Notes: a model not told the origin generated them from the sequence alone. 14,709 nt of DNA from Brevibacterium picturae (GCF_030453725.1 NZ_JAKDJU010000074.1:1-14709); one strand, 5' to 3'. Counted from the first letter of the stretch, positions 1 through 8,198 are shown. Numbers and translations are program-made.

Positions 1-39
1 CGTGTCCGCAGGCGGGCGAGTGTGCTCAGTGGTCATCAT
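1..39 (-). CDS. 5' end of an unidentified gene (first 13 codons)
   Basis: Two adjacent ATG codons on the minus strand (37-39 and 34-36) lie 13 bases after the stop of the S9 peptidase. A purine-rich GGAG stretch sits about six bases upstream of the first ATG. The frame stays open to the window edge and would begin MMTTEHTRPPADT. The short gap suggests cotranscription with the peptidase gene. Nothing about function can be read from 13 residues, and the call rests only on the start codon, ribosome-binding-site spacing and position. Confidence 0.5.
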   Translation of the reverse strand, partial: MMTTEHTRPPADT

Positions 40-52
40 GGCGGCTCCGTCT

Positions 53-2074
53 TCACCCCAGCGTGCGGGCGCGCTCGGCGTCGATGTCGAGGACGTGCAG
101 GTCGAGAAAGGCCAGGACGGTGCGGTACCAGACTTCGGCGTTGCCGCGCCCTGTGATCCAGTGGCCCTCGTCGGGGAAGTACAGGAAGCGGTGCTGGGTC
201 AGCCCTTCTGCGTCCAGGGGTGTCTTCGACCGGGACAGCAGGTCGTACCAGAGTTCCTGGCCCTGCCCGATGGGCACCCGGTAGTCCTTGTCACCGTGGA
301 TGACGAGCATCGGCACCTCGATCCGGTCGGCGAACAGGTGCGGGGAGTACGTCGACGACTGCTTCCGCATGGCCACGTCCCAGGAGGCGTTGTCCGTGGT
401 CCGGCCCATCGAGGTCGTGTTCCACAGGGAGGCGTGGGTGACGATGCACCGAAACCGCTGGCTGGTGTGCCCGGCCACCCAGTTCGCCATGTACCCGCCA
501 TAGGATCCACCGGCCAGAGCGGTGCGCTCGGCGTCGATGTCGGGCCTGGCGATCGCCGCGTCCGTGAGCGCGAGGATGTCCGTGAACGGTGCCCCGCCCA
601 GTTCCTGCTGACCGCGGTCGATCATCGACTGCCCGTAGCCGGTGGAGATCGCCGGGTCCGGCAGCAGCACCGCGTATCCGGCGGCGGTGAACGGTCCCGG
701 ATTCCACCGGTACGTCCAGGAGTTCCAGGATCCCCAGGGTCCGCCGTGGGCGAAGACGACGAGTGGGAACGGCCCTTCCCCCTCGGGCAGAGCCAACCAG
801 GCGCGCACCGCGGTGCCGTCGTCACCAACGGCGGTCACCTCGGCGAGGGTGCCCGCCCCATCGATGACGCTCGCGGGGTTGGCGAGCTCGCTGATCTGGC
901 CCGAGACCAGCTCGATGGCGATGGGCAGGGGCGCGACGTCGATCGCCGAGGCGGTCGCCACGACCGTGAGTCCCTGCACCTGCAGTCCCGCAAACGCATA
1001 TTTCTGGCTCTCACCGCCCACCAGTCGCCGAGGCTGCTCGTCGTTGACGTCACCGATGAAGACACTGCCCCGACCGTGATCGTCCGCGGTTGCGACGAGT
1101 GTCGAATCATCGGCCCAGACGGGGGCGAACCAGTCGTCGGCCTCGGGCCACACCGGACTCAGCGACTGAGTGTCGAGGTCGAGGAGTATGAGCGCTGCGG
1201 AGAGATTCGTCGTCGCTGTCCAGAACTGCTCCCGCGTGAGAAGGGCCCGGGTGCCGTCGGGGCTGATGGCCTCGATGCCGTACGCATGATCTGCGGCAGC
1301 CTCGACCAGCAACCGGGGAGCACCGTGTTTGTGCACGTCGATCTGCCAGATCTCGCTGGCCTCGAGCTGGCCCGGGATCGGCTTCTCGATCTGGACGAGG
1401 ACGAAGCGTGCCTCGTCGTCGAGAGCCCAGTCGACGAGGCGACCGGGCGGCAGCGGCAGGTAGCGGAAGGTGACTCCGGTGCCGCCTTGTGCGTCATCCG
1501 CGGCGGGTGCCTCGTCGAACTCTGCAGTAGCCGCGTTCAGGTCTGCGATCGCGAGGGTCTCTCGCCCTGGTCCCAGATCGTGGTCCCAGCGGCGGATGGG
1601 GAATCCGGAGTGGAGGATGCCGCTGACCTTGGACTCTCTGCGTTCCCGGCTGTATTCCTGGTGCTCGTCCTCATCGGCAGCCCAGGTGTGGACGGGGAGC
1701 TGCGCGACCAGGGTCTGACCTTTGACGTCGAGCCGGGAGTAGCCGCCGTCGTGATCGGCGAGCTTGCGCGCCTCCCCGGTCTCCGGCAGCGCCCACAGGC
1801 TCGGGCTCTGGGCGTCCTTGCCGTCTTCGCCGATGCGTTTGGCCGCGAAGTAGATCGTTCCGGACTCATCGATCGTCGCCGGGCCGATGGATTGATCACC
1901 ACGGGTGAGGCGCCGAGGACTCTCTCCGCCGATGTCAGCAAGGTGGGTGAGGTAGCTGTTGCCGTCGGAGTTGAGGAAGGAGTACTGGGCGATCACACGA
2001 CCGTTCCGGTTCGTCAGGAGGCCCTGCAGGCGGCGCGCATCGAGGAGAGTGGTCACAGCGTCGTTGGTCGTCAT
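53..2074 (-). CDS. S9 family serine peptidase (prolyl oligopeptidase / acylaminoacyl-peptidase type)
   Basis: The protein has 673 residues and no signal peptide or membrane segment, so it is probably cytoplasmic. Residues 1 to about 410 look like the beta-propeller gate of S9 peptidases, with repeated short blocks such as SPDGTRALL. Residues from about 410 form an alpha/beta hydrolase domain. The visible catalytic set is Ser524 in GGSYGGYMANW, Asp597 in HGDKDYRVP and His638 in PDEGHW, with the oxyanion motif HGGPWG at 443-448. S9 enzymes cleave short peptides or N-acylated residues, and the propeller excludes large proteins. The length fits the S9C acylaminoacyl-peptidase group. Substrate cannot be read from sequence. 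The ATG at 2074 has an AGGATGGG stretch just upstream. The gene lies 83 bases after the lipoprotein gene and may have its own promoter. All key residues are present. Confidence 0.92.
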   Translation of the reverse strand: MTTNDAVTTLLDARRLQGLLTNRNGRVIAQYSFLNSDGNSYLTHLADIGGESPRRLTRGDQSIGPATIDESGTIYFAAKRIGEDGKDAQSPSLWALPETGEARKLADHDGGYSRLDVKGQTLVAQLPVHTWAADEDEHQEYSRERRESKVSGILHSGFPIRRWDHDLGPGRETLAIADLNAATAEFDEAPAADDAQGGTGVTFRYLPLPPGRLVDWALDDEARFVLVQIEKPIPGQLEASEIWQIDVHKHGAPRLLVEAAADHAYGIEAISPDGTRALLTREQFWTATTNLSAALILLDLDTQSLSPVWPEADDWFAPVWADDSTLVATADDHGRGSVFIGDVNDEQPRRLVGGESQKYAFAGLQVQGLTVVATASAIDVAPLPIAIELVSGQISELANPASVIDGAGTLAEVTAVGDDGTAVRAWLALPEGEGPFPLVVFAHGGPWGSWNSWTYRWNPGPFTAAGYAVLLPDPAISTGYGQSMIDRGQQELGGAPFTDILALTDAAIARPDIDAERTALAGGSYGGYMANWVAGHTSQRFRCIVTHASLWNTTSMGRTTDNASWDVAMRKQSSTYSPHLFADRIEVPMLVIHGDKDYRVPIGQGQELWYDLLSRSKTPLDAEGLTQHRFLYFPDEGHWITGRGNAEVWYRTVLAFLDLHVLDIDAERARTLG

Positions 2075-2080
2075 AGTCCC

Positions 2081-2090
2081 ATCCTAGGAT
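2081..2090. repeat. 10-base perfect palindrome ATCCTAGGAT upstream of the S9 peptidase
   Basis: ATCCTAGGAT reads the same on both strands and ends 7 bases before the peptidase start codon. On the minus strand it includes AGGA, which probably serves as the ribosome binding site, and TAGGAT, which loosely resembles a -10 element. It could be a small operator or only chance. The rest of the 83-base gap (2075-2157) shows no convincing terminator. Confidence 0.3.
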
Positions 2091-2157
2091 CATCGCCGAG
2101 GATCGGGACGCAGAATCTGCCGAGGACCTGTGCCGACGGGCCACGGACCGACACCGG

Positions 2158-2853
2158 CTATTTGAATCTCGGTGCGGGAACCTCTGCGTCGTCGATGGTG
2201 ACCGTCGGCAGCATCTTCTCAAACTCCTTCGCGGCGGCCGTGTCCGATTCGAGAGCGCGCATCTCGACGCCGATCTCAACGAGACGCCCATTGGCTCTGT
2301 ACCCGATCCGGGCCCCGTACATGAGAGTCGGCTTCTGGTCGATCGCGAAGATCTCGCTCGGACCGAGCACACCGTGGAACGACCAGTAGTATCCGGCGGC
2401 GAGGCCCCCTGTGCGCTCGGAGACCACCGAGGAGCCCTTCTTCGAGAACGAGAACTTCTTCTTCGCCTCGACCACCGATTGCGGCGACTCATCGTAGGCC
2501 TGAGTGCAGGAGATGAGGACGACGTCGTTGTCGGCGACCGAGGTTCCGCGCGAGAACGAGTGGAATTCGGCGGTGGACGAACTCTGCGACCACCCGTCTG
2601 CCATGGCAAGGCTGACGTCGACCGGACATTCGGCGCCGAGGTTGACCGAGACTTCCTTCATCCCGTCGGGGATTCCGTCTTCAGGTGGTGCCGTGGTGGG
2701 GCTCTCGCCTGCACTTTCCTGAACGGCGACACGGACCGGTCCCGAGTTCCGTTCTGCGGTGCGGATCTGCAGGGCCGAACAACCGCTGAGGACGAGACCG
2801 AGCAGTGCCGCTCCTGCTGCGACTGTTCGCACCTTCGCAGCGTGTCTCATCAC
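2158..2853 (-). CDS. Secreted lipoprotein encoded with the two-component system
   Basis: The 231-residue product begins with a basic n-region (MMRHAAKVR), a hydrophobic stretch and the lipobox LSGC with the acylated cysteine at residue 25. It should be exported and anchored to the outer face of the membrane. The mature part begins with a Thr/Pro/Glu-rich linker, to about residue 60, and then a globular domain I do not recognise. The GTG at 2853 overlaps the kinase stop as GTGA and has a GAGGA ribosome binding site seven bases upstream. The ATG at 2850 is an alternative (TGATG) and keeps the signal peptide. Its place directly after the kinase recalls mtrA-mtrB-lpqB of actinobacteria, but the protein is far shorter than LpqB and I see no resemblance. 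It may modulate the kinase (inference). A general surface lipoprotein is the alternative. Confidence 0.85.
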   Translation of the reverse strand: MMRHAAKVRTVAAGAALLGLVLSGCSALQIRTAERNSGPVRVAVQESAGESPTTAPPEDGIPDGMKEVSVNLGAECPVDVSLAMADGWSQSSSTAEFHSFSRGTSVADNDVVLISCTQAYDESPQSVVEAKKKFSFSKKGSSVVSERTGGLAAGYYWSFHGVLGPSEIFAIDQKPTLMYGARIGYRANGRLVEIGVEMRALESDTAAAKEFEKMLPTVTIDDAEVPAPRFK

Positions 2854-4190
2854 CGGTCGGTCCTCGGCTGCTGTGCTGAATCAGCTTGCTGTCCCGAGTC
2901 GGGCTGCTGCGAGCCTGGCTGGCTGCCGTAATGTTGCTGCGGTCCAGACTGCGGATCACCGGCGCCTGGGGCAGGCTGCGAGCCCGGCTGCGGTCCAGAC
3001 TGTGGGCCTGCTGGTCCGCGGCCTACGCCCGGGCCAGGCTTGAACCGGGAGTGCTGTCCGGAGTCCGGCGGGAACCCACCACTGACCGATTGCCCGGTCG
3101 AACGGTTGACCAGGTCTCCATCGACGCGTTCGAGGCGTCGTTTCGAGGTCCGCCGCGGAGTGCCCAGGATGCGTCCCTGAAGCTCGGCCTCATTGGGCTG
3201 CCGGGGAGGTAGGAAGCCGGGTGTCTGCCCCGAGTCGGGAAGCTGCACGGGTTGGACCGGATGCGATCCTGCCGCGGCCTGCCCGACCTGATCGGCCATC
3301 GGCGGCACCGTCACCTGTGCGGCGTCGCCGAGGACCGGCAGCACCATGCGCACCGAGGTGCCCACACCCTCCTGGCTGAACAGCTGCACCGAGCCGCCGT
3401 GACGGGTCACGATCGCTCGGACCAGGGACAGTCCCATGCCGGAACCGGCCACCGCGCGGACGCGAGACCCCCGTGAGAGTTCGTCCCATACCTGCTCCTG
3501 TTCGGTCAGCGGAATGCCGCTGCCCGTGTCGGCCACCTCGACGACGACCCACCGATGGCTGTCGATGATCTGCTCATTGGCACGCAGTTCGACGACTTCG
3601 GCCTGGGAGGAGTACTTCAGCGCGTTGCCCAGCAGGTTGAGGATCGCTGTGAGCAGCAGATCCTCCTCACCGGCGACATCGGGCAGGCGCCAAGGGGCGC
3701 GGGCGACGGTGGCCACGATCATCCGGTCCTCAGCGCCCGGTGCTGTCGATGCGTCCTCGACGGCCTGGTGGATGAGCCGATCGAGGTCGACTCGGGAGTA
3801 GTCGATGATGCGGGTCTCGACGTCGGCGAGTCTGCGCAGATCGGCCAGGAGGCGTGCGACTCGGCGGGAGGAGATGTCGACCTGTTTGGCGCCGGATTCG
3901 ACCTCGGTGATCGTCCCGCCCTCACGGACGACGTCCCGGATGCTCGCCGCCGAGGTGCGCAGCGCGGTCAGCGGATTCTTCAGCTCGTGGTCCAGACGGA
4001 TCAGCATCCGGTTGCGCTTGGCCAGGGAGTCCTCGCTCGCCGCCGTTTCGATCGACTCCCGCAGCGCGGCCTCACGCCGTCGCAGGTATCTCCAGATGAA
4101 GAACGCGGCGATGGCCAAGCCTGCCAGTACGAGGAACAGCAGAAGCAGGAACAGCCAGATCTGGACCTCGATGACCAGGAAGTTCGTCAT
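2850..4190 (-). CDS. Sensor histidine kinase with minimal sensor and long Pro/Gln/Gly-rich C-terminal tail
   Basis: The product has 446 residues. One hydrophobic segment at about 10-36 anchors it in the membrane, leaving only about 10 residues outside, so there is no classical external sensor domain. Residues 61-75 form the HisKA dimerisation motif with phospho-accepting His68 in DHELKNP. The ATPase domain follows, with an N-box (NLLGNALKYS, Asn185 and Asn189), a G1 box (DTGSG, 221-225) and a G2 box (GSGMGLSLV from 249). All catalytic motifs are present. Residues from about 290 to the end form a disordered-looking Pro/Gln/Gly/Ser tail with three copies of PDSGQ (318, 375 and 430). The tail should be cytoplasmic. 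The start ATG overlaps the regulator stop as ATGA and has GAGGA five bases upstream. Partner: the adjacent OmpR-type regulator. The signal is unknown; it may be sensed within the membrane or through the adjacent lipoprotein. Confidence 0.93.
   Translation of the reverse strand: MTNFLVIEVQIWLFLLLLFLVLAGLAIAAFFIWRYLRRREAALRESIETAASEDSLAKRNRMLIRLDHELKNPLTALRTSAASIRDVVREGGTITEVESGAKQVDISSRRVARLLADLRRLADVETRIIDYSRVDLDRLIHQAVEDASTAPGAEDRMIVATVARAPWRLPDVAGEEDLLLTAILNLLGNALKYSSQAEVVELRANEQIIDSHRWVVVEVADTGSGIPLTEQEQVWDELSRGSRVRAVAGSGMGLSLVRAIVTRHGGSVQLFSQEGVGTSVRMVLPVLGDAAQVTVPPMADQVGQAAAGSHPVQPVQLPDSGQTPGFLPPRQPNEAELQGRILGTPRRTSKRRLERVDGDLVNRSTGQSVSGGFPPDSGQHSRFKPGPGVGRGPAGPQSGPQPGSQPAPGAGDPQSGPQQHYGSQPGSQQPDSGQQADSAQQPRTDR
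2859..3063 (-). repeat. Degenerate Gln/Pro/Gly/Ser codon repeats in the kinase tail
   Basis: This part of the kinase gene encodes recurring short units such as PQSGP, PGSQP and PDSGQ. The DNA contains repeated CTGCGG/CTGAGC-like stretches. This is low-complexity coding sequence, in frame throughout, and prone to length change between strains. Confidence 0.6.
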
Positions 4191-4939
4191 AGGGTCCTCT
4201 GGCCCTCTTCGCCTCTGACCTCACCGACGAAGCGGTAGCCTCGCCCCTGCACGGTGGCGATCCACCGGGGTTCCGCGGCGTCCTCGCCGAGGACCCGGCG
4301 CAGTTCGGCGACTCGAGAGTCAACCGCGCGAGTGCCCACAGCCTCTTCGAATCCCCACAGGATCTCGAGCAGACGGGAACGTTCGATGAGTTCGTCCTGG
4401 TGGACCATGAGGTATTCCAGCAGCGTGAAGCCCTTGGGCGTGATGACCAGTTCGCGGGCCCCCATCCAGGCGCGCCTGCCCACACGATCGACGCGCAGTC
4501 CGAAGCTCGACACCAGCACGGGAGCCGTCGCCAAGGGCGGCCCGTCCGAGTGGGTCCGGCGCAGGACTGCGCGGATGCGTGCCACGAGCTCATGCGGGTC
4601 GAAGGGTTTGTTGAGGTAGTCGTCGGCGCCCTCTTCGAGTGCCATCGCCCGCTCGACGGCCTCTCCGACCTGGGTCAGCAGCAGGACCGGGACCCAGTTC
4701 TCCTCCTGACGCAGTCGGCGCAGAACCTGTCGGCCGTCGGCACCGGGCATGAGCACGTCGAGGACGCACACATCGGGATTGTGCCGGTGGATCTCGTCGA
4801 GGGCCAGCAGTCCGTCGCTGGCGGCCAGCACCCGGAAACCGGAGCGTTCGAGGAAGGGAACGACGGCGCCGAGGACATCGGGTTCGTCATCGGCGACCAG
4901 CACCAAGGGCTGGGGTTCGTGCTGAGTGTCAACCGTCAT
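4187..4939 (-). CDS. OmpR/PhoB-family response regulator
   Basis: With the ATG at 4939 the product has 250 residues. Residues about 12-128 are the receiver domain, with acidic pair Asp17/Asp18, phospho-accepting Asp61 in VLDVLMPG, switch Thr89 and Lys111 in NKPFD. Residues about 140-242 are the winged-helix DNA-binding domain, ending in the typical RWIATVQGRGYRFVG. The frame is open to an ATG at 5020, but that start would add 27 residues that do not look like a receiver domain and would overlap mnhG by 92 bases. The 4939 start overlaps mnhG by 11 bases. The stop overlaps the kinase start as ATGA, so the pair is translationally coupled. Targets are unknown. The gene directly follows the Mrp antiporter genes, so control of that operon is the first hypothesis. 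Confidence 0.93.
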   Translation of the reverse strand: MTVDTQHEPQPLVLVADDEPDVLGAVVPFLERSGFRVLAASDGLLALDEIHRHNPDVCVLDVLMPGADGRQVLRRLRQEENWVPVLLLTQVGEAVERAMALEEGADDYLNKPFDPHELVARIRAVLRRTHSDGPPLATAPVLVSSFGLRVDRVGRRAWMGARELVITPKGFTLLEYLMVHQDELIERSRLLEILWGFEEAVGTRAVDSRVAELRRVLGEDAAEPRWIATVQGRGYRFVGEVRGEEGQRTL

Positions 4940-5324
4940 TGTGGTCCGTTCCGATTCCTTTTCTGCGTTCCCACGCGACTTCTCTGGCCTCTGCCCGATC
5001 GACCGCCTCGGCGAGTTCATCTCGGTACAGCATAGAACGACGCAGGTGCTTGGTGCGATAACCGGCGCGCCCCACCATGTGCGTGGCCACGGGAATCGTC
5101 ACGAGCTGGAAGGAGATGATGATCGCCAGAGTCGTCACAGTCGCCCAGTTCGGGTACTGAAGCGCAATCGCCAGGGCCACCGCGATCAGGCCCAGCACCT
5201 GGGGCTTCGCACTCGCGTGCATGCGTGAGAGGAGATCGGCGAAACGCAGCATACCCACTGCCGCGGCCAGGGACAGCACCCCGCCGAGGAGGATGAGCAC
5301 CGCAGAGATGATGTCGAGGATCAT
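4929..5324 (-). CDS. mnhG: Na+/H+ antiporter subunit G (MnhG/MrpG)
   Basis: The 131-residue membrane protein has three hydrophobic segments at about 3-27, 44-56 and 61-83, followed by a charged cytoplasmic tail of about 45 residues. The segment GMLRFADLLSRMHASAKPQ at 24-42 matches the family signature after the first helix (family pattern G-x-x-R-L-P-D-x-x-x-R-x-H-A-x-x-K). MnhG is a small structural subunit required for assembly and activity of the Mrp complex in the plasma membrane. The start codon overlaps the mnhF stop as ATGA and has a strong G-rich ribosome binding site. The 3' end overlaps the response regulator start by 11 bases. Confidence 0.95.
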   Translation of the reverse strand: MILDIISAVLILLGGVLSLAAAVGMLRFADLLSRMHASAKPQVLGLIAVALAIALQYPNWATVTTLAIIISFQLVTIPVATHMVGRAGYRTKHLRRSMLYRDELAEAVDRAEAREVAWERRKGIGTDHNDG

Positions 5325-6031
5325 CGGCGTCCCCCTCCCCCGTCGTCGGTGTCGCGGGCAGCGTCGTCGGCTTCACGGGCAGCGTGTTCGTCGGGGTCGC
5401 GGGCAGCGTGATCGTCGGCGGCCTCGGGCCCGGTGCGTGCACCGTCGTCGGAGTCATCCGGCCCCGAATCCGGTCCGGTGCCCAGGCCCTCGCCGTCCGT
5501 GCCAAGGTCGGTTCCTTGGTCGAGGCCCACAGTGACCGGCTCTTCGTCTGCTTGAACGGTGATGGCTTCGGGGCCGTCGGGGCTGTCGTAGATTCCGCGG
5601 GCCACGTCGTCGGGCCACGCATCCTCGTTTTCGGACTGCGCCGGTGGGCGGCTCTGCGCGTCGCCCTGGCGATCCCCCTCGCCGGTCGATTCCGTGGGCA
5701 TGTGCCAGTCGGAGCTGGAGAAGTCACTGAGTGAGCCCACCTCGGCGCCGGGGGTCATGGAATCGGACTTCGACACGTAGCGGGAGACGCTGACGGATCC
5801 GACGAATCCGAGCATCGCCAGCACGATGAGCACGGGTAGGAGATCCGTGCGCCCGGACAGGGCCATGAACCCGCCCAGACCGCACATGATCGAGGCCAGC
5901 ACGACATCGGTGGCGATCATGCGATCAAGGATCGAGGGGCCGCGGACGATGCGGTAGAGGGCGATGATCGCCGAGGCGGCCAGCAGCACCGAAGCCACGA
6001 AGACGAGGGTGTCGAGAACGATCTGACTCAT
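5321..6031 (-). CDS. mnhF: Na+/H+ antiporter subunit F (MnhF/MrpF) with long acidic tail
   Basis: Residues 1 to about 88 are a full MnhF subunit with three membrane segments and the signature LDRMIATDVV, which contains conserved Asp36. MnhF proteins are normally about 85-95 residues. This one has 236, and the extra 145 residues form an acidic, Gly/Ser/Asp-rich, disordered-looking tail that ends in degenerate AARD repeats. The frame stays open with no sign of a frameshift, and the stop overlaps the mnhG start as ATGA, so the tail appears genuinely translated. In structures of Mrp complexes MrpF sits near the proposed cation path between MrpA and MrpD (established knowledge). The ATG at 6031 has an ideal GGAGGTG ribosome binding site five bases upstream and overlaps the mnhE stop. 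The role of the tail is unknown. Confidence 0.93.
   Translation of the reverse strand: MSQIVLDTLVFVASVLLAASAIIALYRIVRGPSILDRMIATDVVLASIMCGLGGFMALSGRTDLLPVLIVLAMLGFVGSVSVSRYVSKSDSMTPGAEVGSLSDFSSSDWHMPTESTGEGDRQGDAQSRPPAQSENEDAWPDDVARGIYDSPDGPEAITVQADEEPVTVGLDQGTDLGTDGEGLGTGPDSGPDDSDDGARTGPEAADDHAARDPDEHAAREADDAARDTDDGGGGRR
5351..5420. repeat. Three degenerate tandem repeats of 21-24 bases in the mnhF tail
   Basis: CGGGCAGCG recurs at 5355, 5376 and 5400 inside units of 21 and 24 bases that also share TCGTCGG-like ends. On the coding (minus) strand they give the repeated peptide HAARD/HAARE surrounded by Asp and Glu. The repeats are in frame with the gene. Confidence 0.7.
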
Positions 6032-6618
6032 CGCGCACCTCCGTCGTCGTCGGCCATCGGGTCGGGGTCGACCTTGAGAGCGGCGAGATCGCGATGGGAG
6101 CCGACGGCCCGGATGAGCAGCCGTTCGATGTAGTAGACCTGCCGTTTGGCCGTCAGGATCTTCTCCTCGGAATCGCAGTCGAGGACGTGGAGGTACAGGA
6201 TGCCCTGCGCGCGGTCACTGTCGATGATGATCGACCCGGGGATGAGGCTCGCGGTGTCGGCCACGAGCGTCATCAGCAGGTCCGAACTCGTGCGCAGATC
6301 ACAGGCGATCACCGATCCGGCACCCACCGCGCGACGACGGAATGCGAACCAGGCGACCTCGACGGAGGCATAGATGAGCGAGTACAGAAACCACAGACCG
6401 TAGTTCAGTGCGTGGATGATGTTGAACCGGCCGGAGAGCACCACCGGGGGCAGGTAGAACACCCGGGTCACGACGAAGGCGAGGATGACGCCGGTGATGA
6501 TGTGCATCAGCGACACTGCGTCCCAGAGCATCACCCACAGCACCACGAGGAAGAACACCAGCACGAGCTGCTGGACGAAGCTTCTGCCCTTCGTCATCCG
6601 GGACCGTTTGGCGTTCAC
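6028..6618 (-). CDS. mnhE: Na+/H+ antiporter subunit E (MnhE/MrpE)
   Basis: The product has 196 residues. Hydrophobic segments at about 16-31, 37-58 and 66-93 are followed by a cytoplasmic domain with the family motif seen here as LVADTASLIPGSIIIDSD (118-135). MnhE lies beside the other small subunits in the Mrp complex and is needed for full activity. The GTG at 6618 overlaps the mnhD stop as GTGA. Its ribosome binding site is weak, so initiation may depend on coupling. The ATG seven codons downstream (6597) is a possible alternative that also keeps all membrane segments. The length is slightly above the usual 160-170 residues because of a short charged C-terminal tail. Confidence 0.94.
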   Translation of the reverse strand: MNAKRSRMTKGRSFVQQLVLVFFLVVLWVMLWDAVSLMHIITGVILAFVVTRVFYLPPVVLSGRFNIIHALNYGLWFLYSLIYASVEVAWFAFRRRAVGAGSVIACDLRTSSDLLMTLVADTASLIPGSIIIDSDRAQGILYLHVLDCDSEEKILTAKRQVYYIERLLIRAVGSHRDLAALKVDPDPMADDDGGAR

Positions 6619-8198
6619 TGGTCATCACCGCCCAACACATTCGTCACATAGCTCACGGGAGACTGCAGGTTCTCCGCGGCGCGATCGGACAGGTCCCACA
6701 ATGGGCCCGCAAAGACCGTGAGGACGATCGACGCGACGACCACCACCGTGGTGGCGGCGACCATCGACCCCGGCACACCGATATGCGCCTTCCAGGGTTT
6801 GCCCGCAAGCTTGGCCTTCTTGCGTTCGGCGAACTCCGCAACGAGCTCCTCATTCGGCTCCTCCGCATCCGCAGGGTCGCGCCAGAAGGCCAGGTTGAAG
6901 GTACGCCCGATGACGTAGAGGGTCAGCAGGCTGGTCACGGTGCCGGCGACGATGAGAGCGACGGCCAGCCAGTCGTGGTCGGAGAAACCGGCCGCGAAGA
7001 GTCCGACCTTGCCGATGAACCCGGAGAACGGCGGAATGCCGGAGAGATTGAGCGCCGGGATGAAGAAGATGATCGACAGCGCCGGCGAGAGCACCATCAG
7101 TCCGCCGAGTGACCGCGTCGAGGTCGAACCACCTCGCATCTCCACCATGCCGATGGCCAGGAACAGTGCGGTCTGAACGATGATGTGGTGAACCGTGTAA
7201 TAGATCGCGGCAGCGAGCCCGACAGTCGTACCCAAGGCCACTCCGAAGAGCATGTAGCCGATGTGGGAGACGAGGGTGAATGACACGATCCTCTTGATCT
7301 CCGACTGGGCGATTGCGCCTAAGATTCCGACCACCATCGTCAATGCCGCGGCGATCAGCAGCGGCACTCGCAGGGAGGATTCGGCGAACAGGAGGGTTTC
7401 GGTGCGGATGATCGCATAGATGCCGACCTTCGTCAGCAGACCCGCGAACACGGCCGTCACCGGGGCCGGAGCGGTCGGATAGGAGTCGGGCAGCCAGAAG
7501 GACAGTGGGAAGATCGCGGCCTTGATGCCGAAGCCGATGAGCAGAAGGACGTGCAGGATCATCTGCACGTCCGGCGGCAGTTCGGCCAGCCGATCGGTCA
7601 GCTGCGCGATGTTCACGGTTCCGGTCGACGCATAGATGACGCCGATTGCGGCCAGGAAGATGATCGAGGACACGAGCGAGATGACGACGTAGGTCACGCC
7701 CGCCCGGATGCGCTCGGCCGTGGCGCCCAGGGTCAGCAGCACGTAGGAGGCGACGAGGAACATCTCGAAGCCGACGTAGAGGTTGAACAGGTCACCGGCG
7801 AGGAAGGCGTTGGCGACGCCCGCGCACAGCACCAGATAGCTGGGGTTGAACACGGAGATCGGGGTCTCGTTCGAATCGTCGTTGGCGTCCTGGCTCAGTG
7901 CGTAGATGAGCACGCACAGGATGACCAGGGAGGACACGACGAGCATGAGCGAGGAGAGTCTGTCGGCGACGAGCACGATCCCGGCAGGAGGCTCCCATCC
8001 ACCGATGGCCACGACCTGCGGACCTTCGGCGTCGACGCCGAAGAGCATGATGAGCGAGATGACCATGACCGCGCTGAGAATCAGGATCGACACGATGTTC
8101 TGTGCCCGCGAATGCTTCGACAGCACCAGCGCCAGCCCGGCCCCGATGAGGGGCAGGAGGACGGGCAGCGGCACCAGCACGGGGAGGAGGTCGATCAT
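6615..8198 (-). CDS. mnhD: Na+/H+ antiporter subunit D (MnhD/MrpD)
   Basis: The 527-residue polytopic protein belongs to the proton-translocating NuoN/NuoM/MrpD family and has about 14 hydrophobic segments. Key charged residues of the channel are present: Glu145 in YVGFEMFLVASY (equivalent to the essential Glu of Bacillus MrpD), Lys226 in GFGIKAAIFPLSFWLPDSYP and Lys257 in GLLTKVGIYAI. A His-rich helix (YYTVHHIIVQTALF) follows at about 334-347. MrpD is thought to carry protons in the antiport cycle. A charged cytoplasmic loop lies at about 440-470. The ATG at 8198 overlaps the mnhC stop as ATGA and has GGGGAG upstream. The adjacent mnhC, E, F and G genes identify it as Mrp and not as a respiratory complex I subunit. 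Confidence 0.96.
   Translation of the reverse strand: MIDLLPVLVPLPVLLPLIGAGLALVLSKHSRAQNIVSILILSAVMVISLIMLFGVDAEGPQVVAIGGWEPPAGIVLVADRLSSLMLVVSSLVILCVLIYALSQDANDDSNETPISVFNPSYLVLCAGVANAFLAGDLFNLYVGFEMFLVASYVLLTLGATAERIRAGVTYVVISLVSSIIFLAAIGVIYASTGTVNIAQLTDRLAELPPDVQMILHVLLLIGFGIKAAIFPLSFWLPDSYPTAPAPVTAVFAGLLTKVGIYAIIRTETLLFAESSLRVPLLIAAALTMVVGILGAIAQSEIKRIVSFTLVSHIGYMLFGVALGTTVGLAAAIYYTVHHIIVQTALFLAIGMVEMRGGSTSTRSLGGLMVLSPALSIIFFIPALNLSGIPPFSGFIGKVGLFAAGFSDHDWLAVALIVAGTVTSLLTLYVIGRTFNLAFWRDPADAEEPNEELVAEFAERKKAKLAGKPWKAHIGVPGSMVAATTVVVVASIVLTVFAGPLWDLSDRAAENLQSPVSYVTNVLGGDDQ

Noticed and set aside
2..2389. 795-codon open frame on the plus strand opposite the peptidase and lipoprotein genes
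   Set aside because: Long antisense frames are common in high-GC genes. The translation has no recognisable domain, while the minus strand encodes a complete S9 peptidase and a lipoprotein.
4940..5020. Longer response regulator start at 5020
   Set aside because: It would add 27 charged residues absent from OmpR-family receivers and overlap mnhG by 92 bases. The ATG at 4939 fits the family.
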